Source: Metabacillus niabensis (GTDB taxonomy: Bacteria; Bacillota; Bacilli; Bacillales; Bacillaceae). From it: a DNA stretch of 64,000 nucleotides. Made by a program: the position numbers and the translations under genes. The notes beneath the pieces are model-generated. The model saw only the letters and a program-made list of their open reading frames with translations, was not told the origin of the DNA and did not search any database. Shown in pieces: positions 1-11,048 of the stretch (position 1 is its first letter; the number at the start of each line of letters is the position of its first letter). The stretch is taken from the NCBI RefSeq assembly GCF_020524345.1, contig NZ_JAIVLH010000009.1:124001-188000 (forward strand), given 5' to 3'.

Positions 1-1
1 T

Positions 2-1042
2 GCCTATTCTGATACATCTCAGTATGCTGCGAACATTGAGATGGCACCTGTTATCACAACATACGAGAAAAGCAGTGAAGCATTTGCAGAACTAAAGAAA
101 ATTGAAACACCAAACCAAAAGACAATTGAAGAGGTTTCTGGTTTTTTACAAGTTTCAAACCAAAAATGCATTAAGTCTGTTTTATTCAAAGTTGACGAAA
201 AATTTGTCCTTGTGCTTGTACGTGGTGATCATGAAGTAAATGATATTAAGGTGAAAAATGTATATGGAGCTTCTGTAGTTGAATTGGCAACTGCAGAAGA
301 AATAAAAGAAGTGTTACATTGTACTCCGGGTTTTGTTGGTCCGATCAATGTATCAGAACAACTGGAAGTAATTGCAGATCACGCAGTTGCTAGTATTGTT
401 AATGGTGTATGCGGAGCAAATGAAGAACCATTCCATTATACAGGTGTAAATATTGAACGTGATGCAAAAGTGTCTCAATTTGTTGATCTTCGTTTTATCC
501 AGGAAGGAGATGCTTCTCCTGACGGTGAAGGAACGATTAAATTTGCAAAGGGTATTGAAGTTGGTCACGTATTTAAATTAGGAACACGATATAGTAATGC
601 TATGAATGCGACATTTTTAGATGAAAATGGCCGTTCTCAACCCATGATTATGGGATGCTATGGAATTGGAGTATCAAGAACTTTAGCGGCAATTATTGAA
701 CAAAACAATGATGAAAATGGAATTCTGTGGCCAAATTCAGTAACTCCATTCCAATTACACATCATCCCAGTAAACGTAAAGAATGATACACAAAGGGATC
801 TGGGGGAAAAATTATACGCGAATTTCTCTCGGAACGGATATGAAGTGCTTCTAGACGATCGTCAAGAACGTGCAGGAGTAAAATTCGCAGATTCAGATCT
901 TATCGGAATACCAGTGCGTATTACAGTGGGGAAAAAAGCTGATGAAGGCATTGTTGAAGTGAAACTTCGTAAATCGGGTGAATCATTTGAAGTATCAATA
1001 AATGATCTTACAGATAAAATAACCGAACTACTTGGAAACTAA
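2..1042 (+). CDS. proS: Prolyl-tRNA synthetase, C-terminal part (5' end outside window)
   Basis: Charges tRNA-Pro with proline in the cytoplasm. The open frame runs from the window edge, and the first residues ([13 protein letters not shown]) continue the conserved ProS sequence before the inserted editing domain. About 347 residues are present: the editing domain (roughly window residues 20-140), class II motif 3 around the [11 protein letters not shown] segment (window residues 215-225), and the anticodon-binding domain at the end. The true start lies upstream, so the ATG at 41 is internal. It is followed by polC, as in B. subtilis. The family call is firm; the full length cannot be judged from this window. 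Confidence 0.96.
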   Translation, partial: AYSDTSQYAANIEMAPVITTYEKSSEAFAELKKIETPNQKTIEEVSGFLQVSNQKCIKSVLFKVDEKFVLVLVRGDHEVNDIKVKNVYGASVVELATAEEIKEVLHCTPGFVGPINVSEQLEVIADHAVASIVNGVCGANEEPFHYTGVNIERDAKVSQFVDLRFIQEGDASPDGEGTIKFAKGIEVGHVFKLGTRYSNAMNATFLDENGRSQPMIMGCYGIGVSRTLAAIIEQNNDENGILWPNSVTPFQLHIIPVNVKNDTQRDLGEKLYANFSRNGYEVLLDDRQERAGVKFADSDLIGIPVRITVGKKADEGIVEVKLRKSGESFEVSINDLTDKITELLGN

Positions 1043-1090
1043 AAAAGCTTACTCCTAAGTGTAAACCATGTTAAAATAATAAAATGACAA

Positions 1091-1157
1091 GAAGAGGCTG
1101 ACTCGATTAACAGGACTATTTCCTTTTAGGAATTGTCTAAAATGAGGCAGCCTCTTC
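1091..1157 (+). repeat. Long-armed inverted repeat between proS and polC (terminator-like)
   Basis: Arms GAAGAGGCTGACTC (1091-1104) and GAGGCAGCCTCTTC (1144-1157) pair over 14 positions with a single A/G mismatch around a loop of about 39 nt. No T-run follows, so a simple intrinsic terminator is not clear. Arms built on GGCTGACTC-like sequence recur at 31429 and, more weakly, at 42283. Confidence 0.6.
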
Positions 1158-1199
1158 AATTGTGAAAGAACAATCTCTTATTTGAGAGGGGGAACAAAA

Positions 1200-4100
1200 A
1201 TGGATATGCAAGCAAACCAAGTTGATCGATTTCAACTTTTGCTTCAGCAAATAAATCTTACAGAGGATGCTGCAGTTGTCCATTTTAGAAACGGTTCAAT
1301 TGCTCGTTTAACTGTTCATAAACAATCAAAGAAATGGCATTTCCATTTTCAGTTTGAAAAGATATTGCCCTTCAATGTATTCCATTTATTTCATACAAAA
1401 TTATCAAAAGCTTTTTCACATATAGCAGATGTTTCATTTAGCTTTGAAGCAAGAGACACTACTTTTGATGAAAAGTTAGTACAAGATTATTGGTCAATTT
1501 GTATTCAGGAAATGGATGGGATTTCACCGCCAATGTTGGCACTACTTAATGAACAGAAGCCCACTCTTCAAGGAGTAAAAGTCATTGTGAAAACGAAAAC
1601 CGATACAGAAGCCATGACAATAAAGCGTAAATATGCTTCATTAATTCAGGATAGCTTTCAACAGTTCGGTTTCCCGGGATTTCAATTAGATACGACTGTG
1701 GCCGTAACTGAAGAGGAAATTAAGCAATTTCAGGAGCAAAAGCTTCAAGAGGATAAGGCAAGAGGGCTTCAAGCTTTAACTGATATGGAAAACGCTGAAA
1801 AGGAAGAGTCAAGTCAGCCTGAGTTAACAGGCCCACTGACGATTGGATATACAATTAAAGACGATGAAGAGATAAGAACAATGGCATCGATTGAGGACGA
1901 AGAGCGGAGAATTGCGATTCAAGGTTATGTATTTGATGCTGAGACAAAAGAGCTTCGAAGTGGAAGAACATTATTAACGTTCAAAATCACCGACTACACA
2001 AGCTCAATATTAGTTAAAATGTTTGCAAGAGATAAAGAAGATGCCGTATTGGTACAAGCAGTAAAAAAAGGCATGTGGCTGAAAGTACGTGGAAGTATTC
2101 AAAATGATACATTTGTCCGTGATCTAGTGATGATCGCAAATGATATTAATGAGATTTCTCCACAAGAAAGACAAGACCGTACTCCTGAAGGTGAAAAAAG
2201 AGTAGAGTTGCATTTGCATTCACCTATGAGTCAGATGGATGCTGTCACATCTATTAGCAAGCATGTTGAGCAAGCGAAAAAATGGGGGCATACTGCAATT
2301 GCATTAACAGACCATGCTGTTGCACAATCATTCCCGGAAGCTTATTCAGCAGGAAAAAAGAATGGAATAAAAATTTTATACGGTGTCGAAATCAATTTAG
2401 TTGATGACGGTGTTCCTATTGCATATAACGATGATAACCGCTACTTGCCAGATGAAACATTTGTCGTATTTGATGTTGAAACAACCGGGCTTTCTGCTGT
2501 TTATGATACGATAATTGAGCTTGCTGCAGTTAAAGTACGTAATGGAGAAATTGTTGATCGATTTGAATCGTTTGCTAATCCACATCATCCTCTTTCGGCC
2601 ACAACGATAGAACTAACCGGTATTACAGACGATATGGTTAGAGATGCTCCGAATGTTGATATCGTTTTACGGAAGTTTAAAGAATGGATTGGCCAGGACA
2701 TTTTAGTTGCTCATAATGCCAGCTTTGATATGGGGTTTCTAAATGTAGGTTACAAAAAGCTTCTTGGTGAAGAAAAAGCTAAAAACCCTGTTATAGATAC
2801 TTTAGAGCTTGGTCGTTTTTTATATCCGGAGCTGAAAAATCATCGTCTTAACACTCTTTGTAAGAGATTTGATATCGAGCTTACTCAACATCACCGTGCC
2901 ATATATGATGCTGAAGCAACTGGCTACTTATTAATAAAAATGTTAAAAGATGCTGCTGAAAAGGGGATTGAGTTCCATAATCAATTTAATGATAATATGG
3001 GTAAAGGCAATGCGTACCAACGTTCTCGTCCTTATCATGCGACAGTCCTAGCTCAAAATGAAACTGGGTTAAAAAATCTATTTAAAATAGTATCAATTTC
3101 ACACCTTAATTATTTCTATCGTGTACCTCGTGTACCTCGCTCTCAATTAAATAAGTATCGCGAAGGTCTAATTATTGGATCGGCATGTGATAAGGGTGAG
3201 GTTTTTGAAGGGATGATGCAAAAATCTCCAGAGGAAGTTGAAGAAATAGCGTCATATTACGATTATTTGGAAGTACACCCTTTGGATGTGTATAAGCATC
3301 TTATTGCACTTGACTACATTAAAGACGAGGCATCTCTGCAAGAGATTGTCACAAACATTGTTAAACTTGGAGAAAAACTTGAAAAACCTGTTGTTGCAAC
3401 TGGAAATGTACATTATCTAAATCCAGTTGATAAAGTCTACCGAAAAATATTGGTGAGTTCTCAAGGTGGAGCCAATCCATTGAACCGCCATGAGCTGCCG
3501 GATGTTCACTTCCGCACAACAGATGAAATGCTTGAATGCTTTTCATTTTTAGGTAGTGAAAAAGCGAAACAAATTGTCATAGAAAATACAAATAAAATTG
3601 CTGATATGATTGAAGAAGTAAAACCAATAAAGGATGACCTGTATACTCCGAAAATTGAGGGTGCTGATGAAGAAATCCGTGAAATGAGTTACTCGATGGC
3701 AAGAAGTATATATGGTGAAAATCTACCAGAACTGGTAGAGGCCCGTTTAGAGAAAGAATTAAAAAGTATTATCGGACACGGTTTTGCGGTTATTTATTTA
3801 ATTTCTCATAAGTTGGTAAAAAAATCTCTTGATGATGGATACCTAGTAGGTTCCCGTGGTTCTGTCGGTTCGTCCTTTGTGGCAACAATGACAGAAATTA
3901 CTGAGGTTAACCCATTGCCGCCTCATTATGTTTGTCCAGATTGTCAGCATTCTGAATTTTTTAATGATGGATCAGTTGGTTCCGGATTCGATTTACCAAA
4001 CAAAGAATGTCCGAAATGCGGAGCTCAATATACAAAAGATGGACATGATATACCGTTCGAAACTTTCCTTGGATTTAAAGGAGACAAGGTTCCCGATATT

Positions 4101-5513
4101 GATTTGAACTTCTCAGGTGAATATCAACCAACTGCTCATAACTATACAAAAGTTCTCTTTGGGGAGGATAATGTCTTCCGTGCAGGTACGATAGGGACTG
4201 TTGCAGAAAAAACGGCTTATGGTTATGTAAAAGGGTATGCGAATGATCGTAATCTTATCTTTCGTGGTGCTGAAGTAGATCGCCTAGTTCAAGGCTGTAC
4301 CGGTGTAAAAAGAACAACAGGCCAACACCCCGGTGGAATTATCGTAGTACCTGATTATATGGATATATTTGATTTTTCACCAATTCAGTATCCCGCTGAC
4401 GCAACAGGATCAGAATGGAGAACAACTCATTTTGACTTTCACTCCATCCATGATAACTTGTTAAAACTTGATATCCTTGGACACGATGATCCTACCGTCA
4501 TTCGTATGCTTCAAGATTTAAGTGGTATTGACCCTAAGACCATTCCAACTGATGACCCTGAAGTTATGAAAATCTTTAGTGGGACGGAATCTCTTGGTGT
4601 AACTGAGGAACAAATTATGTGTAAAACCGGAACGCTTGGAATACCGGAATTCGGAACTAGATTCGTCCGCCAAATGTTAGAAGATACAAAGCCGACAACA
4701 TTTTCTGAATTAGTGCAAATTTCAGGTCTGTCACATGGAACGGATGTATGGCTTGGAAATGCGCAAGAACTTATTCATAACAAGACTTGTACACTAAGTG
4801 AAGTAATTGGTTGTCGTGATGACATTATGGTGTATTTAATTTATCAAGGTCTTGAACCATCATTTGCTTTTAAAATTATGGAATCTGTTCGTAAAGGTAA
4901 AGGTCTGACAGAAGAAATGGAAGAGGAAATGAAAAAAAATGAAGTCCCTTCATGGTATATTAACTCTTGCTTAAAGATTAAATATATGTTCCCTAAAGCT
5001 CATGCTGCTGCTTATGTATTAATGGCAGTTCGTATAGCTTATTTTAAGGTTCATTTACCACTTTTATATTATGCAGCTTACTTTACAGTACGTGCTGATG
5101 ACTTTGATATCGATACAATGGTAAAAGGTCCAACACCAATCCGTGCAAAAATTGAAGAAATTAATCTTAAAGGATTAGAAGCTTCACCAAAAGAGAAAAA
5201 CCTTCTAACGGTGCTTGAGTTAGCGTTGGAAATGTGTGAGAGAGGGTTCTCATTTCAAAAGGTTGATCTCTACCGTTCAAGTGCAGATGAGTTTATTATT
5301 GATGGTAACAGTTTAATCCCACCATTTAATTCAATTCCCGGACTTGGAACAAACGCTGCGATAAACATTGTAAAAGCTAGAGGAGACGGTGAATTTCTCT
5401 CTAAAGAGGATTTACAGCAACGTGGAAAAGTGTCAAAAACCATCATTGAGTATCTTAATAACCATGGTTGCTTAGATGAATTACCAGATCAAAATCAATT
5501 ATCGCTATTCTAA
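1200..5513 (+). CDS. polC: DNA polymerase III alpha subunit, PolC type
   Basis: Replicative polymerase of low-GC Gram-positives with built-in 3'-5' proofreading. From ATG 1200 it is 1437 aa, the usual PolC length; GAGAGGGGG at 1184-1192 supports this start over the in-frame TTG at 1182. Seen in order: N-terminal and OB regions, split PHP domain ([13 protein letters not shown] near residue 335), DEDD exonuclease (FDVETTG near 422, [12 protein letters not shown] later), Cys4 zinc site (CPDC...CPKC near 910-945), palm motif PDIDLNFSG near 964, and a C-terminal sliding-clamp motif (last residues QNQLSLF). Intact, with no frameshift. It is followed by a 320-nt structured gap before rimP. Confidence 0.98.
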   Translation: MDMQANQVDRFQLLLQQINLTEDAAVVHFRNGSIARLTVHKQSKKWHFHFQFEKILPFNVFHLFHTKLSKAFSHIADVSFSFEARDTTFDEKLVQDYWSICIQEMDGISPPMLALLNEQKPTLQGVKVIVKTKTDTEAMTIKRKYASLIQDSFQQFGFPGFQLDTTVAVTEEEIKQFQEQKLQEDKARGLQALTDMENAEKEESSQPELTGPLTIGYTIKDDEEIRTMASIEDEERRIAIQGYVFDAETKELRSGRTLLTFKITDYTSSILVKMFARDKEDAVLVQAVKKGMWLKVRGSIQNDTFVRDLVMIANDINEISPQERQDRTPEGEKRVELHLHSPMSQMDAVTSISKHVEQAKKWGHTAIALTDHAVAQSFPEAYSAGKKNGIKILYGVEINLVDDGVPIAYNDDNRYLPDETFVVFDVETTGLSAVYDTIIELAAVKVRNGEIVDRFESFANPHHPLSATTIELTGITDDMVRDAPNVDIVLRKFKEWIGQDILVAHNASFDMGFLNVGYKKLLGEEKAKNPVIDTLELGRFLYPELKNHRLNTLCKRFDIELTQHHRAIYDAEATGYLLIKMLKDAAEKGIEFHNQFNDNMGKGNAYQRSRPYHATVLAQNETGLKNLFKIVSISHLNYFYRVPRVPRSQLNKYREGLIIGSACDKGEVFEGMMQKSPEEVEEIASYYDYLEVHPLDVYKHLIALDYIKDEASLQEIVTNIVKLGEKLEKPVVATGNVHYLNPVDKVYRKILVSSQGGANPLNRHELPDVHFRTTDEMLECFSFLGSEKAKQIVIENTNKIADMIEEVKPIKDDLYTPKIEGADEEIREMSYSMARSIYGENLPELVEARLEKELKSIIGHGFAVIYLISHKLVKKSLDDGYLVGSRGSVGSSFVATMTEITEVNPLPPHYVCPDCQHSEFFNDGSVGSGFDLPNKECPKCGAQYTKDGHDIPFETFLGFKGDKVPDIDLNFSGEYQPTAHNYTKVLFGEDNVFRAGTIGTVAEKTAYGYVKGYANDRNLIFRGAEVDRLVQGCTGVKRTTGQHPGGIIVVPDYMDIFDFSPIQYPADATGSEWRTTHFDFHSIHDNLLKLDILGHDDPTVIRMLQDLSGIDPKTIPTDDPEVMKIFSGTESLGVTEEQIMCKTGTLGIPEFGTRFVRQMLEDTKPTTFSELVQISGLSHGTDVWLGNAQELIHNKTCTLSEVIGCRDDIMVYLIYQGLEPSFAFKIMESVRKGKGLTEEMEEEMKKNEVPSWYINSCLKIKYMFPKAHAAAYVLMAVRIAYFKVHLPLLYYAAYFTVRADDFDIDTMVKGPTPIRAKIEEINLKGLEASPKEKNLLTVLELALEMCERGFSFQKVDLYRSSADEFIIDGNSLIPPFNSIPGLGTNAAINIVKARGDGEFLSKEDLQQRGKVSKTIIEYLNNHGCLDELPDQNQLSLF

Positions 5514-5619
5514 TATGGGTTTTAGATTATTCATACGTTGCTTCGCTTTTCTAAATAATTTGCATAAAAAAGATGGTTATGTTATGCTTTTAATGGAAAT
5601 GCTAGCGATAAGCAGAGGA

Positions 5620-5646
5620 AAAGAGTGGGGTAATCACCCACTCTTT
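5620..5646 (+). terminator. Perfect 10-bp hairpin downstream of polC / rimP leader
   Basis: AAAGAGTGGG (5620-5629) pairs perfectly with CCCACTCTTT (5637-5646) over a 7-nt loop. The downstream tract is only moderately T-rich (CGTATTGTAAT). It may end polC transcription or belong to the rimP leader. Confidence 0.6.
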
Positions 5647-5693
5647 CGTATTGTAATAGCCCTCGTCATTCGGATAGTATACTACATACCATT

Positions 5694-5718
5694 CCCTGCT
5701 CACAAGGCAGGGTTTTTC
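5694..5718 (+). terminator. Second hairpin plus T-run in the rimP leader (possible attenuator)
   Basis: CCCTGC (5694-5699) and GCAGGG (5707-5712) form a 6-bp GC-rich stem with a 7-nt loop, followed directly by TTTTTC. This has intrinsic-terminator form and sits 116 nt before the rimP start. A further short stem AGCAG/CTGCT follows at 5719-5741. The rest of 5514-5833 holds no credible gene. Confidence 0.5.
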
Positions 5719-5833
5719 AGCAGCTAAAGGTGTTATCTGCTATTGTTCAAATGTAAAGTAGCGCACATGAAGTCCCGCCTCGTAGTAAAAATTATAAACT
5801 TGGCAAAGCGCTTTTCTTACAAGGAGGAAGAGA

Positions 5834-6304
5834 ATGAGCAAAAAAGTAACAGAAATCGTTGAACAATTAGTCTCACCTATATTAGAGGACATGAACCTTG
5901 AATTAGTTGATATTGAATTTGTAAAAGAAGGTTCTAATTGGTTTCTTCGATTATTCATTGATTCTGAAACAGGTATTGATATTGAAGAATGTGGAATTGT
6001 AAGCGAGCGATTAAGTGAAAAGCTTGATGAATTAGATCCGATTCAGCATAACTACTTTTTAGAGGTTTCTTCACCAGGTGCAGAGAGACCATTAAAAAAA
6101 GAGTCTGATATTAAAAGAGCAATCGGAAAACAAGTCCACATCAAAACATATGAGCCTATCAATGGAGAAAAGGTTTTTGAAGGTGTCTTAACTGATTTCG
6201 ATGGTCAAACGCTTACAGTCACTGTAACGATTAAAACTAGAAAGAAACAAGTTGAAATCCCTTATAATAAAGTGGCTAAAGCTCGTCTTGCTGTCACCTT
6301 TTGA
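5834..6304 (+). CDS. rimP: Ribosome maturation factor RimP
   Basis: Small protein needed for 30S subunit maturation. The 156-aa product matches family length. It has the conserved core ending in [11 protein letters not shown] and the C-terminal Sm-like domain (around residues 90-156). ATG 5834 is preceded by AAGGAGG at 5821-5827. First gene of the rimP-nusA-rnpM-ylxQ-infB-ylxP-rbfA cluster, joining 30S assembly to transcription elongation and initiation factor supply. A 320-nt leader with two hairpins precedes it, so operon-level control is likely but unproven. Confidence 0.95.
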   Translation: MSKKVTEIVEQLVSPILEDMNLELVDIEFVKEGSNWFLRLFIDSETGIDIEECGIVSERLSEKLDELDPIQHNYFLEVSSPGAERPLKKESDIKRAIGKQVHIKTYEPINGEKVFEGVLTDFDGQTLTVTVTIKTRKKQVEIPYNKVAKARLAVTF

Positions 6305-6425
6305 AAATAGACAAGGAATGACCTTGGCTATTTATAACCTTACAAAAGTCTCCTCAAAATTTTATGAAGGAAGAGACAAAAGTAGTTTAACATGAAGCTT
6401 ATTTTTTAAGGGGGAAGCCATTAAA

Positions 6426-7559
6426 ATGAGTAGTGAATTATTAGATGCCTTAACAATTTTAGAAAAGGAAAAAGGCATTAGCAAAGAGATTATTATTGAG
6501 GCAATTGAGGCGGCACTAATTTCTGCATATAAGCGTAATTTCAATCAAGCTCAAAATGTCCGTGTTGATTTAAATCGTGAGACAGGAACTATGAAAGTGT
6601 TTGCCAGAAAAGATGTTGTTGATGAGGTTTATGATCCTCGTTTAGAAATTTCTCTTGGTGAAGCACAAAGTATTAACCCAAACTATGTGGTGAATGATGT
6701 TATTGAAATGGAAGTAACTCCTAAAGACTTTGGCCGCATAGCAGCTCAAACTGCTAAACAGGTCGTGACTCAACGTGTAAGGGAAGCTGAACGTGGAGTT
6801 ATTTATGGTGAGTTTATCGATCGTGAAGAAGATATCATGACAGGTATTGTTCAACGTATTGATAATAAGTTTATTTATGTAAGTTTAGGGAAAATTGAGG
6901 CACTTTTACCTGTGAGTGAACAAATGCCTAACGAAACATATCGACCACATGACCGGATTAAAGTATTTATTACAAAAGTTGAAAAAACAACAAAAGGGCC
7001 ACAGATCTTCGTTTCACGAACACATCCGGGCTTACTTAAAAGATTGTTCGAAATTGAGGTTCCTGAAATATATGATGGTACAGTTGAGATCAAATCCGTA
7101 TCCCGTGAAGCTGGTGACCGATCAAAAATTTCTGTTCATTCTGAAAATCCTGAAGTTGATCCTGTCGGCTCCTGTGTCGGCCCAAAAGGCCAACGTGTAC
7201 AAGCGATTGTAAATGAGCTTAAAGGTGAAAAAATTGATATTGTTAAATGGTCTCAGGATCCTGTAGAGTTCGTTGCCAATGCACTTAGTCCATCAAAAGT
7301 AGTTGAGGTGCTAGTTGATGAAGGAGAAAAAGCAACTACAGTCATTGTACCTGACTATCAACTATCATTAGCAATTGGAAAGCGAGGCCAAAATGCTCGC
7401 TTAGCTGCAAAATTGACTGGATGGAAAATCGACATTAAGAGTGAATCTGATGCAGAAAAAGCAGGGATTTATCCAGTTCAAGCAAACGAATCAATCTTGG
7501 ATGTTGATGATGATGAACCGCTTTTGACAAGTGTTCAAGAACCTGAGCTTAGTGAATAA
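6426..7559 (+). CDS. nusA: Transcription termination/antitermination factor NusA
   Basis: RNA polymerase-associated factor that controls pausing, termination and antitermination. 377 aa, the compact Gram-positive form without the C-terminal acidic repeats of E. coli NusA. N-terminal RNAP-binding domain (1-125), S1 domain (about 130-200), KH1 with GPKG near residue 250, KH2 with AIGKRGQNARLA near 316, and a short acidic tail. ATG 6426 lies downstream of AAGGGGGAAG. The 121-nt gap after rimP holds only a small CAAGG/CCTTG hairpin at 6312-6326. It is followed 13 nt later by rnpM. Confidence 0.97.
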   Translation: MSSELLDALTILEKEKGISKEIIIEAIEAALISAYKRNFNQAQNVRVDLNRETGTMKVFARKDVVDEVYDPRLEISLGEAQSINPNYVVNDVIEMEVTPKDFGRIAAQTAKQVVTQRVREAERGVIYGEFIDREEDIMTGIVQRIDNKFIYVSLGKIEALLPVSEQMPNETYRPHDRIKVFITKVEKTTKGPQIFVSRTHPGLLKRLFEIEVPEIYDGTVEIKSVSREAGDRSKISVHSENPEVDPVGSCVGPKGQRVQAIVNELKGEKIDIVKWSQDPVEFVANALSPSKVVEVLVDEGEKATTVIVPDYQLSLAIGKRGQNARLAAKLTGWKIDIKSESDAEKAGIYPVQANESILDVDDDEPLLTSVQEPELSE

Positions 7560-7572
7560 GAGGTGAAATCAC

Positions 7573-7845
7573 ATGAACAATCGCAAAATTCCTTTGCGTA
7601 AATGTGTAGCAACAGGAGAAATGAGAAGTAAGAAAGAGCTGGTCCGCATTGTCCGGTCAAAGGAAGGCGATGTCACTGTCGACTTATCCGGTAAAAAGAA
7701 CGGACGAGGTGCTTACATCACTCTTGACAAAGAGAGCATCCTGCTTGCGAAAAAGAAAAATATTCTTGCCAATCATCTTAAAGCTAATGTAGATGAATCA
7801 ATTTATGAAGAGTTGATCCAATTGGCTGAGAAGGAGAAGCATTAA
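7573..7845 (+). CDS. rnpM: YlxR / RnpM, DUF448 RNase P-modulating protein
   Basis: 90-aa basic protein of the YlxR (DUF448) family, reported in B. subtilis to bind RNase P RNA and modulate its activity. Family signatures visible are RKCVATGEMRSK at the N terminus and the KKNGRGAYI segment in the middle. GAGGTGA precedes ATG 7573 at good distance. It sits between nusA and ylxQ as in most Bacillales, implying co-transcription with translation factors. Confidence 0.92.
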   Translation: MNNRKIPLRKCVATGEMRSKKELVRIVRSKEGDVTVDLSGKKNGRGAYITLDKESILLAKKKNILANHLKANVDESIYEELIQLAEKEKH

Positions 7846-7849
7846 ATAA

Positions 7850-8155
7850 ATGAAACAGCAGCAACAATGGACGTCCTTATTGGGCTTAGCAAATCGAGCA
7901 CGAAAAGTTATTTCGGGAGAGGAACTTGTTGTTAAAGAGATTAGACAACAAAAAGCTAAGCTAGTTCTTCTTTCACAAGATGCATCCGCTAATACAATGA
8001 AAAAGGTAACAGATAAATGTAAGTTTTATCAGGTCCCCTTTAAAATGGTTGAAGATCGCTACCTGTTAGGGCAAGCAATCGGGAAAGAAGCGAGAGTCGT
8101 TGTAGCGATAAATGATGCAGGCTTTGCTGCAAAGTTAAAAACCTTGCTCGATTAA
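7850..8155 (+). CDS. ylxQ: YlxQ, L7Ae/L30e-family RNA-binding protein
   Basis: 101-aa member of the L7Ae/L30e/S12e/Gadd45 family that binds kink-turn RNA; called RplGA in some annotations. Seen: [16 protein letters not shown] at the start and the LVLLSQDAS strand-turn typical of the fold. It begins 4 nt after the rnpM stop, with the ribosome site inside the rnpM 3' end (GGAGAAG at 7832-7838). Its cellular role is not well settled; a ribosomal or RNase P-linked role is an inference from family and context. Confidence 0.9.
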   Translation: MKQQQQWTSLLGLANRARKVISGEELVVKEIRQQKAKLVLLSQDASANTMKKVTDKCKFYQVPFKMVEDRYLLGQAIGKEARVVVAINDAGFAAKLKTLLD

Positions 8156-8174
8156 TATTCTTGGGGGTGAACGT

Positions 8175-10328
8175 ATGTCAAAAATGAGAGTATATGAATA
8201 CGCGAAACAAACGAATGTATCTAGCAAAGACATTATTACTACGTTGAAAGGAATGAACGTAGAAGTAAATAATCATATGTCAACAATTGAAAATGATGTT
8301 ATTACTAAGCTTGATCAAAAATATAAAGCAACGAACAATGAAAGCACAAAAAATGAATCAACAAAGAAACCGGGGAAACAAGTGGATAATACAAATAAAA
8401 CAAACAATACAAATAGTGCACAAAAGCCTTCAAATAACAAAAAACAAACTCAAAATAATCAAAACAAAAAAGCAAATCAGCCTGTGAACAAGCCTTCTAA
8501 TCAAAAAGGGAAAAAGAATAATAAAAAAAATAAAGGTAATCAAAGTTTTCAGCAGCCTAAACCAAAGAAAGAATTGCCGGAGAAAATTACGTTTTCAGGT
8601 AGCTTATCTGTTGGTGAGCTAGCTGGTGAACTTGGAAAAGAGCCTTCAGAGATTATTAAAAAACTTCTTTTATTAGGCACCATGGCTACGATTAACCAGG
8701 AGCTTGATAAAGATTCAATTGAATTAATTGCTGGTGAATACGGTGTAGAAGTTGAAGAAGAAATTGTGTTTGAAAAAACAGAATTTGAAAAATATGAAGA
8801 AGAAGATCGTGTGGAGGATCTTGAAATCCGTCCAGCAGTTGTTACAATCATGGGACACGTTGACCATGGTAAAACAACTCTTCTTGATTCTATAAGAAAT
8901 ACAAAAGTAACAGAAGGCGAAGCCGGTGGTATTACACAACATATTGGTGCATACCAAATTGTTGCAAACGATCAAAAAATCACCTTTTTAGATACACCGG
9001 GTCACGCAGCTTTCACTACTATGCGTGCTCGTGGGGCTCAAGTAACAGATATTACGATTTTAGTTGTAGCAGCTGATGATGGTGTTATGCCTCAAACAAT
9101 TGAAGCAATAAACCATGCAAAAGCAGCTGAAGTACCAATCATTGTCGCAGTGAATAAAGTTGATAAACCAACTGCAAATCCTGATCGTGTTATGCAGGAA
9201 TTAACAGAACATGGACTAGTACCAGAAGCTTGGGGTGGAGATACTATCTTTGTACCTGTATCTGCATTAACTGGTGATGGTATCGATGATCTTCTGGAAA
9301 TGATTTTATTAGTTACAGAAGTTGAAGAATTAAAAGCAAACCCTAACCGTCGTGCTACTGGAACAGTTATCGAAGCACAACTGGACAAAGGCAGAGGTTC
9401 AGTTGCTACACTTCTTGTTCAAAATGGTACACTAAAAGTAGGTGACCCTATCGTTGTTGGTAACACATTTGGTCGTGTTCGTGCGATGGTGAATGATCTT
9501 GGTCGCCGTGTAAAAGAAGCGGCACCTTCTACTCCAGTTGAAATTACTGGTTTAAATGATGTTCCATTAGCTGGAGATCAGTTTATGGTATTTGAAGATG
9601 AAAAATCAGCACGTCAAGTAGGAGAGGCAAGAGCACAGAAGAAACTTGATGAACAACGAAGTGAAGGATCAAAACTTAGTCTTGACGACTTATTTGAGCA
9701 AATTAAGCAAGGCGAAATTAAAGATATTAATTTAATTGTTAAAGCTGATGTTCAAGGTTCTGTTGAGGCTCTAGCGGCCGCTTTACAAAAGATTGATGTT
9801 GAAGGTGTTCGAGTTAAAATCATTCACACTGGTGTTGGTGCTATCACTGAATCAGATATTATTTTGGCAGCAGCATCCAATGCCATTGTAATTGGCTTTA
9901 ATGTACGACCAGATGCAGGTGCTAAGAAAACTGCTGACGTTGAAGAAGTGGATATTCGACTTCACCGTATCATTTACAAAGTAATAGAAGAAATTGAGTC
10001 TGCAATGAAAGGGATGCTTGATCCTGAATTTGAAGAAAAAATCATTGGTCAAGTAGAAGTACGTACAACTTTCAAAGTTTCCAAAATCGGGACAATTGCA
10101 GGCTGTTATGTAACAGAAGGGAAAATCACCCGAGACAGCGGAGTGCGCTTAATCCGTGACGGTATTGTTATTTTTGAAGGAGAAATAGATACACTTAAAC
10201 GCTTCAAGGATGATGTCAAAGAAGTAGCAAGAAACTATGAGTGTGGTATTACAATTAAAAATTACAATGATGTCAAAGAAGGCGACGTTATTGAAGCATA
10301 TGTTATGGAAGAAATTGAACGTAAATGA
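8175..10328 (+). CDS. infB: Translation initiation factor IF-2
   Basis: GTPase that brings fMet-tRNA to the 30S P site and promotes subunit joining. 717 aa. IF2_N domain at 1-55, then a strongly Asn/Lys/Gln-rich low-complexity linker (about 55-135), second N domain, G domain with GHVDHGKT near 226, DTPGHAAF near 273 and NKVDKP near 326, then the C1 and C2 domains. GGGGGTGA precedes ATG 8175. B. subtilis makes a second, shorter IF2 from an internal start; I did not find a decisive internal ribosome site here. The stop overlaps the ylxP start (ATGA). Confidence 0.98.
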   Translation: MSKMRVYEYAKQTNVSSKDIITTLKGMNVEVNNHMSTIENDVITKLDQKYKATNNESTKNESTKKPGKQVDNTNKTNNTNSAQKPSNNKKQTQNNQNKKANQPVNKPSNQKGKKNNKKNKGNQSFQQPKPKKELPEKITFSGSLSVGELAGELGKEPSEIIKKLLLLGTMATINQELDKDSIELIAGEYGVEVEEEIVFEKTEFEKYEEEDRVEDLEIRPAVVTIMGHVDHGKTTLLDSIRNTKVTEGEAGGITQHIGAYQIVANDQKITFLDTPGHAAFTTMRARGAQVTDITILVVAADDGVMPQTIEAINHAKAAEVPIIVAVNKVDKPTANPDRVMQELTEHGLVPEAWGGDTIFVPVSALTGDGIDDLLEMILLVTEVEELKANPNRRATGTVIEAQLDKGRGSVATLLVQNGTLKVGDPIVVGNTFGRVRAMVNDLGRRVKEAAPSTPVEITGLNDVPLAGDQFMVFEDEKSARQVGEARAQKKLDEQRSEGSKLSLDDLFEQIKQGEIKDINLIVKADVQGSVEALAAALQKIDVEGVRVKIIHTGVGAITESDIILAAASNAIVIGFNVRPDAGAKKTADVEEVDIRLHRIIYKVIEEIESAMKGMLDPEFEEKIIGQVEVRTTFKVSKIGTIAGCYVTEGKITRDSGVRLIRDGIVIFEGEIDTLKRFKDDVKEVARNYECGITIKNYNDVKEGDVIEAYVMEEIERK

Positions 10329-10603
10329 TTGGATATGTTGATTGTGAATATTTGATTTATGACTCACAGTCATTAAAAGATAAAAGAGCCGTTTTACAAC
10401 GAGTTCTAACAAGAATCAAACAAAAGTACAATGTCTCTATTTCTGAAATAGACTATCAGGATACATGGCAACATACAAAATTTGGAATAGTAGCTGTTAG
10501 CACTTCTAAAGTGCAAACAGAGAAAGAATTGCAGCGTGTGTTACAATTTATTGATTCTTTTCCTGAAATAGAGAGAACAGTTACAATGTTTGAATGGTTT
10601 TAA
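10325..10603 (+). CDS. ylxP: YlxP, DUF503 protein
   Basis: 92-aa DUF503 protein of unknown biochemical function. Typical family N terminus [20 protein letters not shown] and an RxxSV-like loop region. ATG 10325 overlaps the infB stop by 4 nt (ATGA), so translational coupling to IF2 is likely. Its place between infB and rbfA is conserved in Bacillales, which suggests a role in ribosome assembly or small-subunit function. That is inference only. Confidence 0.88.
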   Translation: MIGYVDCEYLIYDSQSLKDKRAVLQRVLTRIKQKYNVSISEIDYQDTWQHTKFGIVAVSTSKVQTEKELQRVLQFIDSFPEIERTVTMFEWF

Positions 10604-10620
10604 GTTAAGAGGTGATTGAC

Positions 10621-10977
10621 ATGAGCTTAAGAGCAAACCGTGTCGGAGAACAAATGAAAAAAGAGTTAGGGGATATTATTGGGCGTAAAATTAAAGACCC
10701 ACGTATAGGCTTTGTTACTGTGACAGATGTAAATGTATCCGGAGATTTACAAATTGCAAAAGTCTTCATATCAGTTTTAGGAGATGAAGAACAACGTCAA
10801 AATACGTTAAAAGGTCTTGCGAAAGCCAAGGGATTTATCCGTTCAGAAATTGGCCAGCGAATTCGTCTGAGAAAAACACCGGAAATTCAATTTGAATTTG
10901 ATGAATCGATTGATTATGGAAATCGAATTGAAACTCTTCTACATGAGTTAAATGTAGTGAATAAAGAGGAGGAATAA
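10621..10977 (+). CDS. rbfA: Ribosome-binding factor A
   Basis: 30S assembly and cold-adaptation factor with a KH-like fold. 118 aa from ATG 10621; AAGAGGTGA (10607-10615) is at the right distance, so the in-frame GTG at 10612 inside that site is rejected. N terminus [16 protein letters not shown] and the central [13 protein letters not shown] segment are typical. It ends the rimP-rbfA run and is followed at once by an intrinsic terminator at 10986. Confidence 0.96.
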   Translation: MSLRANRVGEQMKKELGDIIGRKIKDPRIGFVTVTDVNVSGDLQIAKVFISVLGDEEQRQNTLKGLAKAKGFIRSEIGQRIRLRKTPEIQFEFDESIDYGNRIETLLHELNVVNKEEE

Positions 10978-10985
10978 CTCCTTTC

Positions 10986-11018
10986 AAAGGGATAGACACC
11001 TTCGTCTATCCCTTTTGT
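10986..11018 (+). terminator. Intrinsic terminator after rbfA
   Basis: AAAGGGATAGAC (10986-10997) pairs perfectly over 12 bp with GTCTATCCCTTT (11004-11015), 6-nt loop, then TTGTGTTG. Stem is strong, T-tract modest, so some read-through into truB is likely. Confidence 0.75.
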
Positions 11019-11048
11019 GTTGAATATCTGAAAGTCGGAGGTATGATA

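Noticed and set aside
5476-5727. 83-codon + strand frame across the polC end and rimP leader
   Set aside because: It starts inside polC in another frame, has no ribosome site, and covers two hairpins of the leader.
5805-5814. AAAGCGCTTT palindrome before rimP as a CcpA (cre) site
   Set aside because: Flanking bases do not fit the cre consensus; likely chance.
8287-8487. Frame inside the infB low-complexity linker
   Set aside because: Lys/Asn-rich repeat-like DNA in another frame of infB; no start signals.
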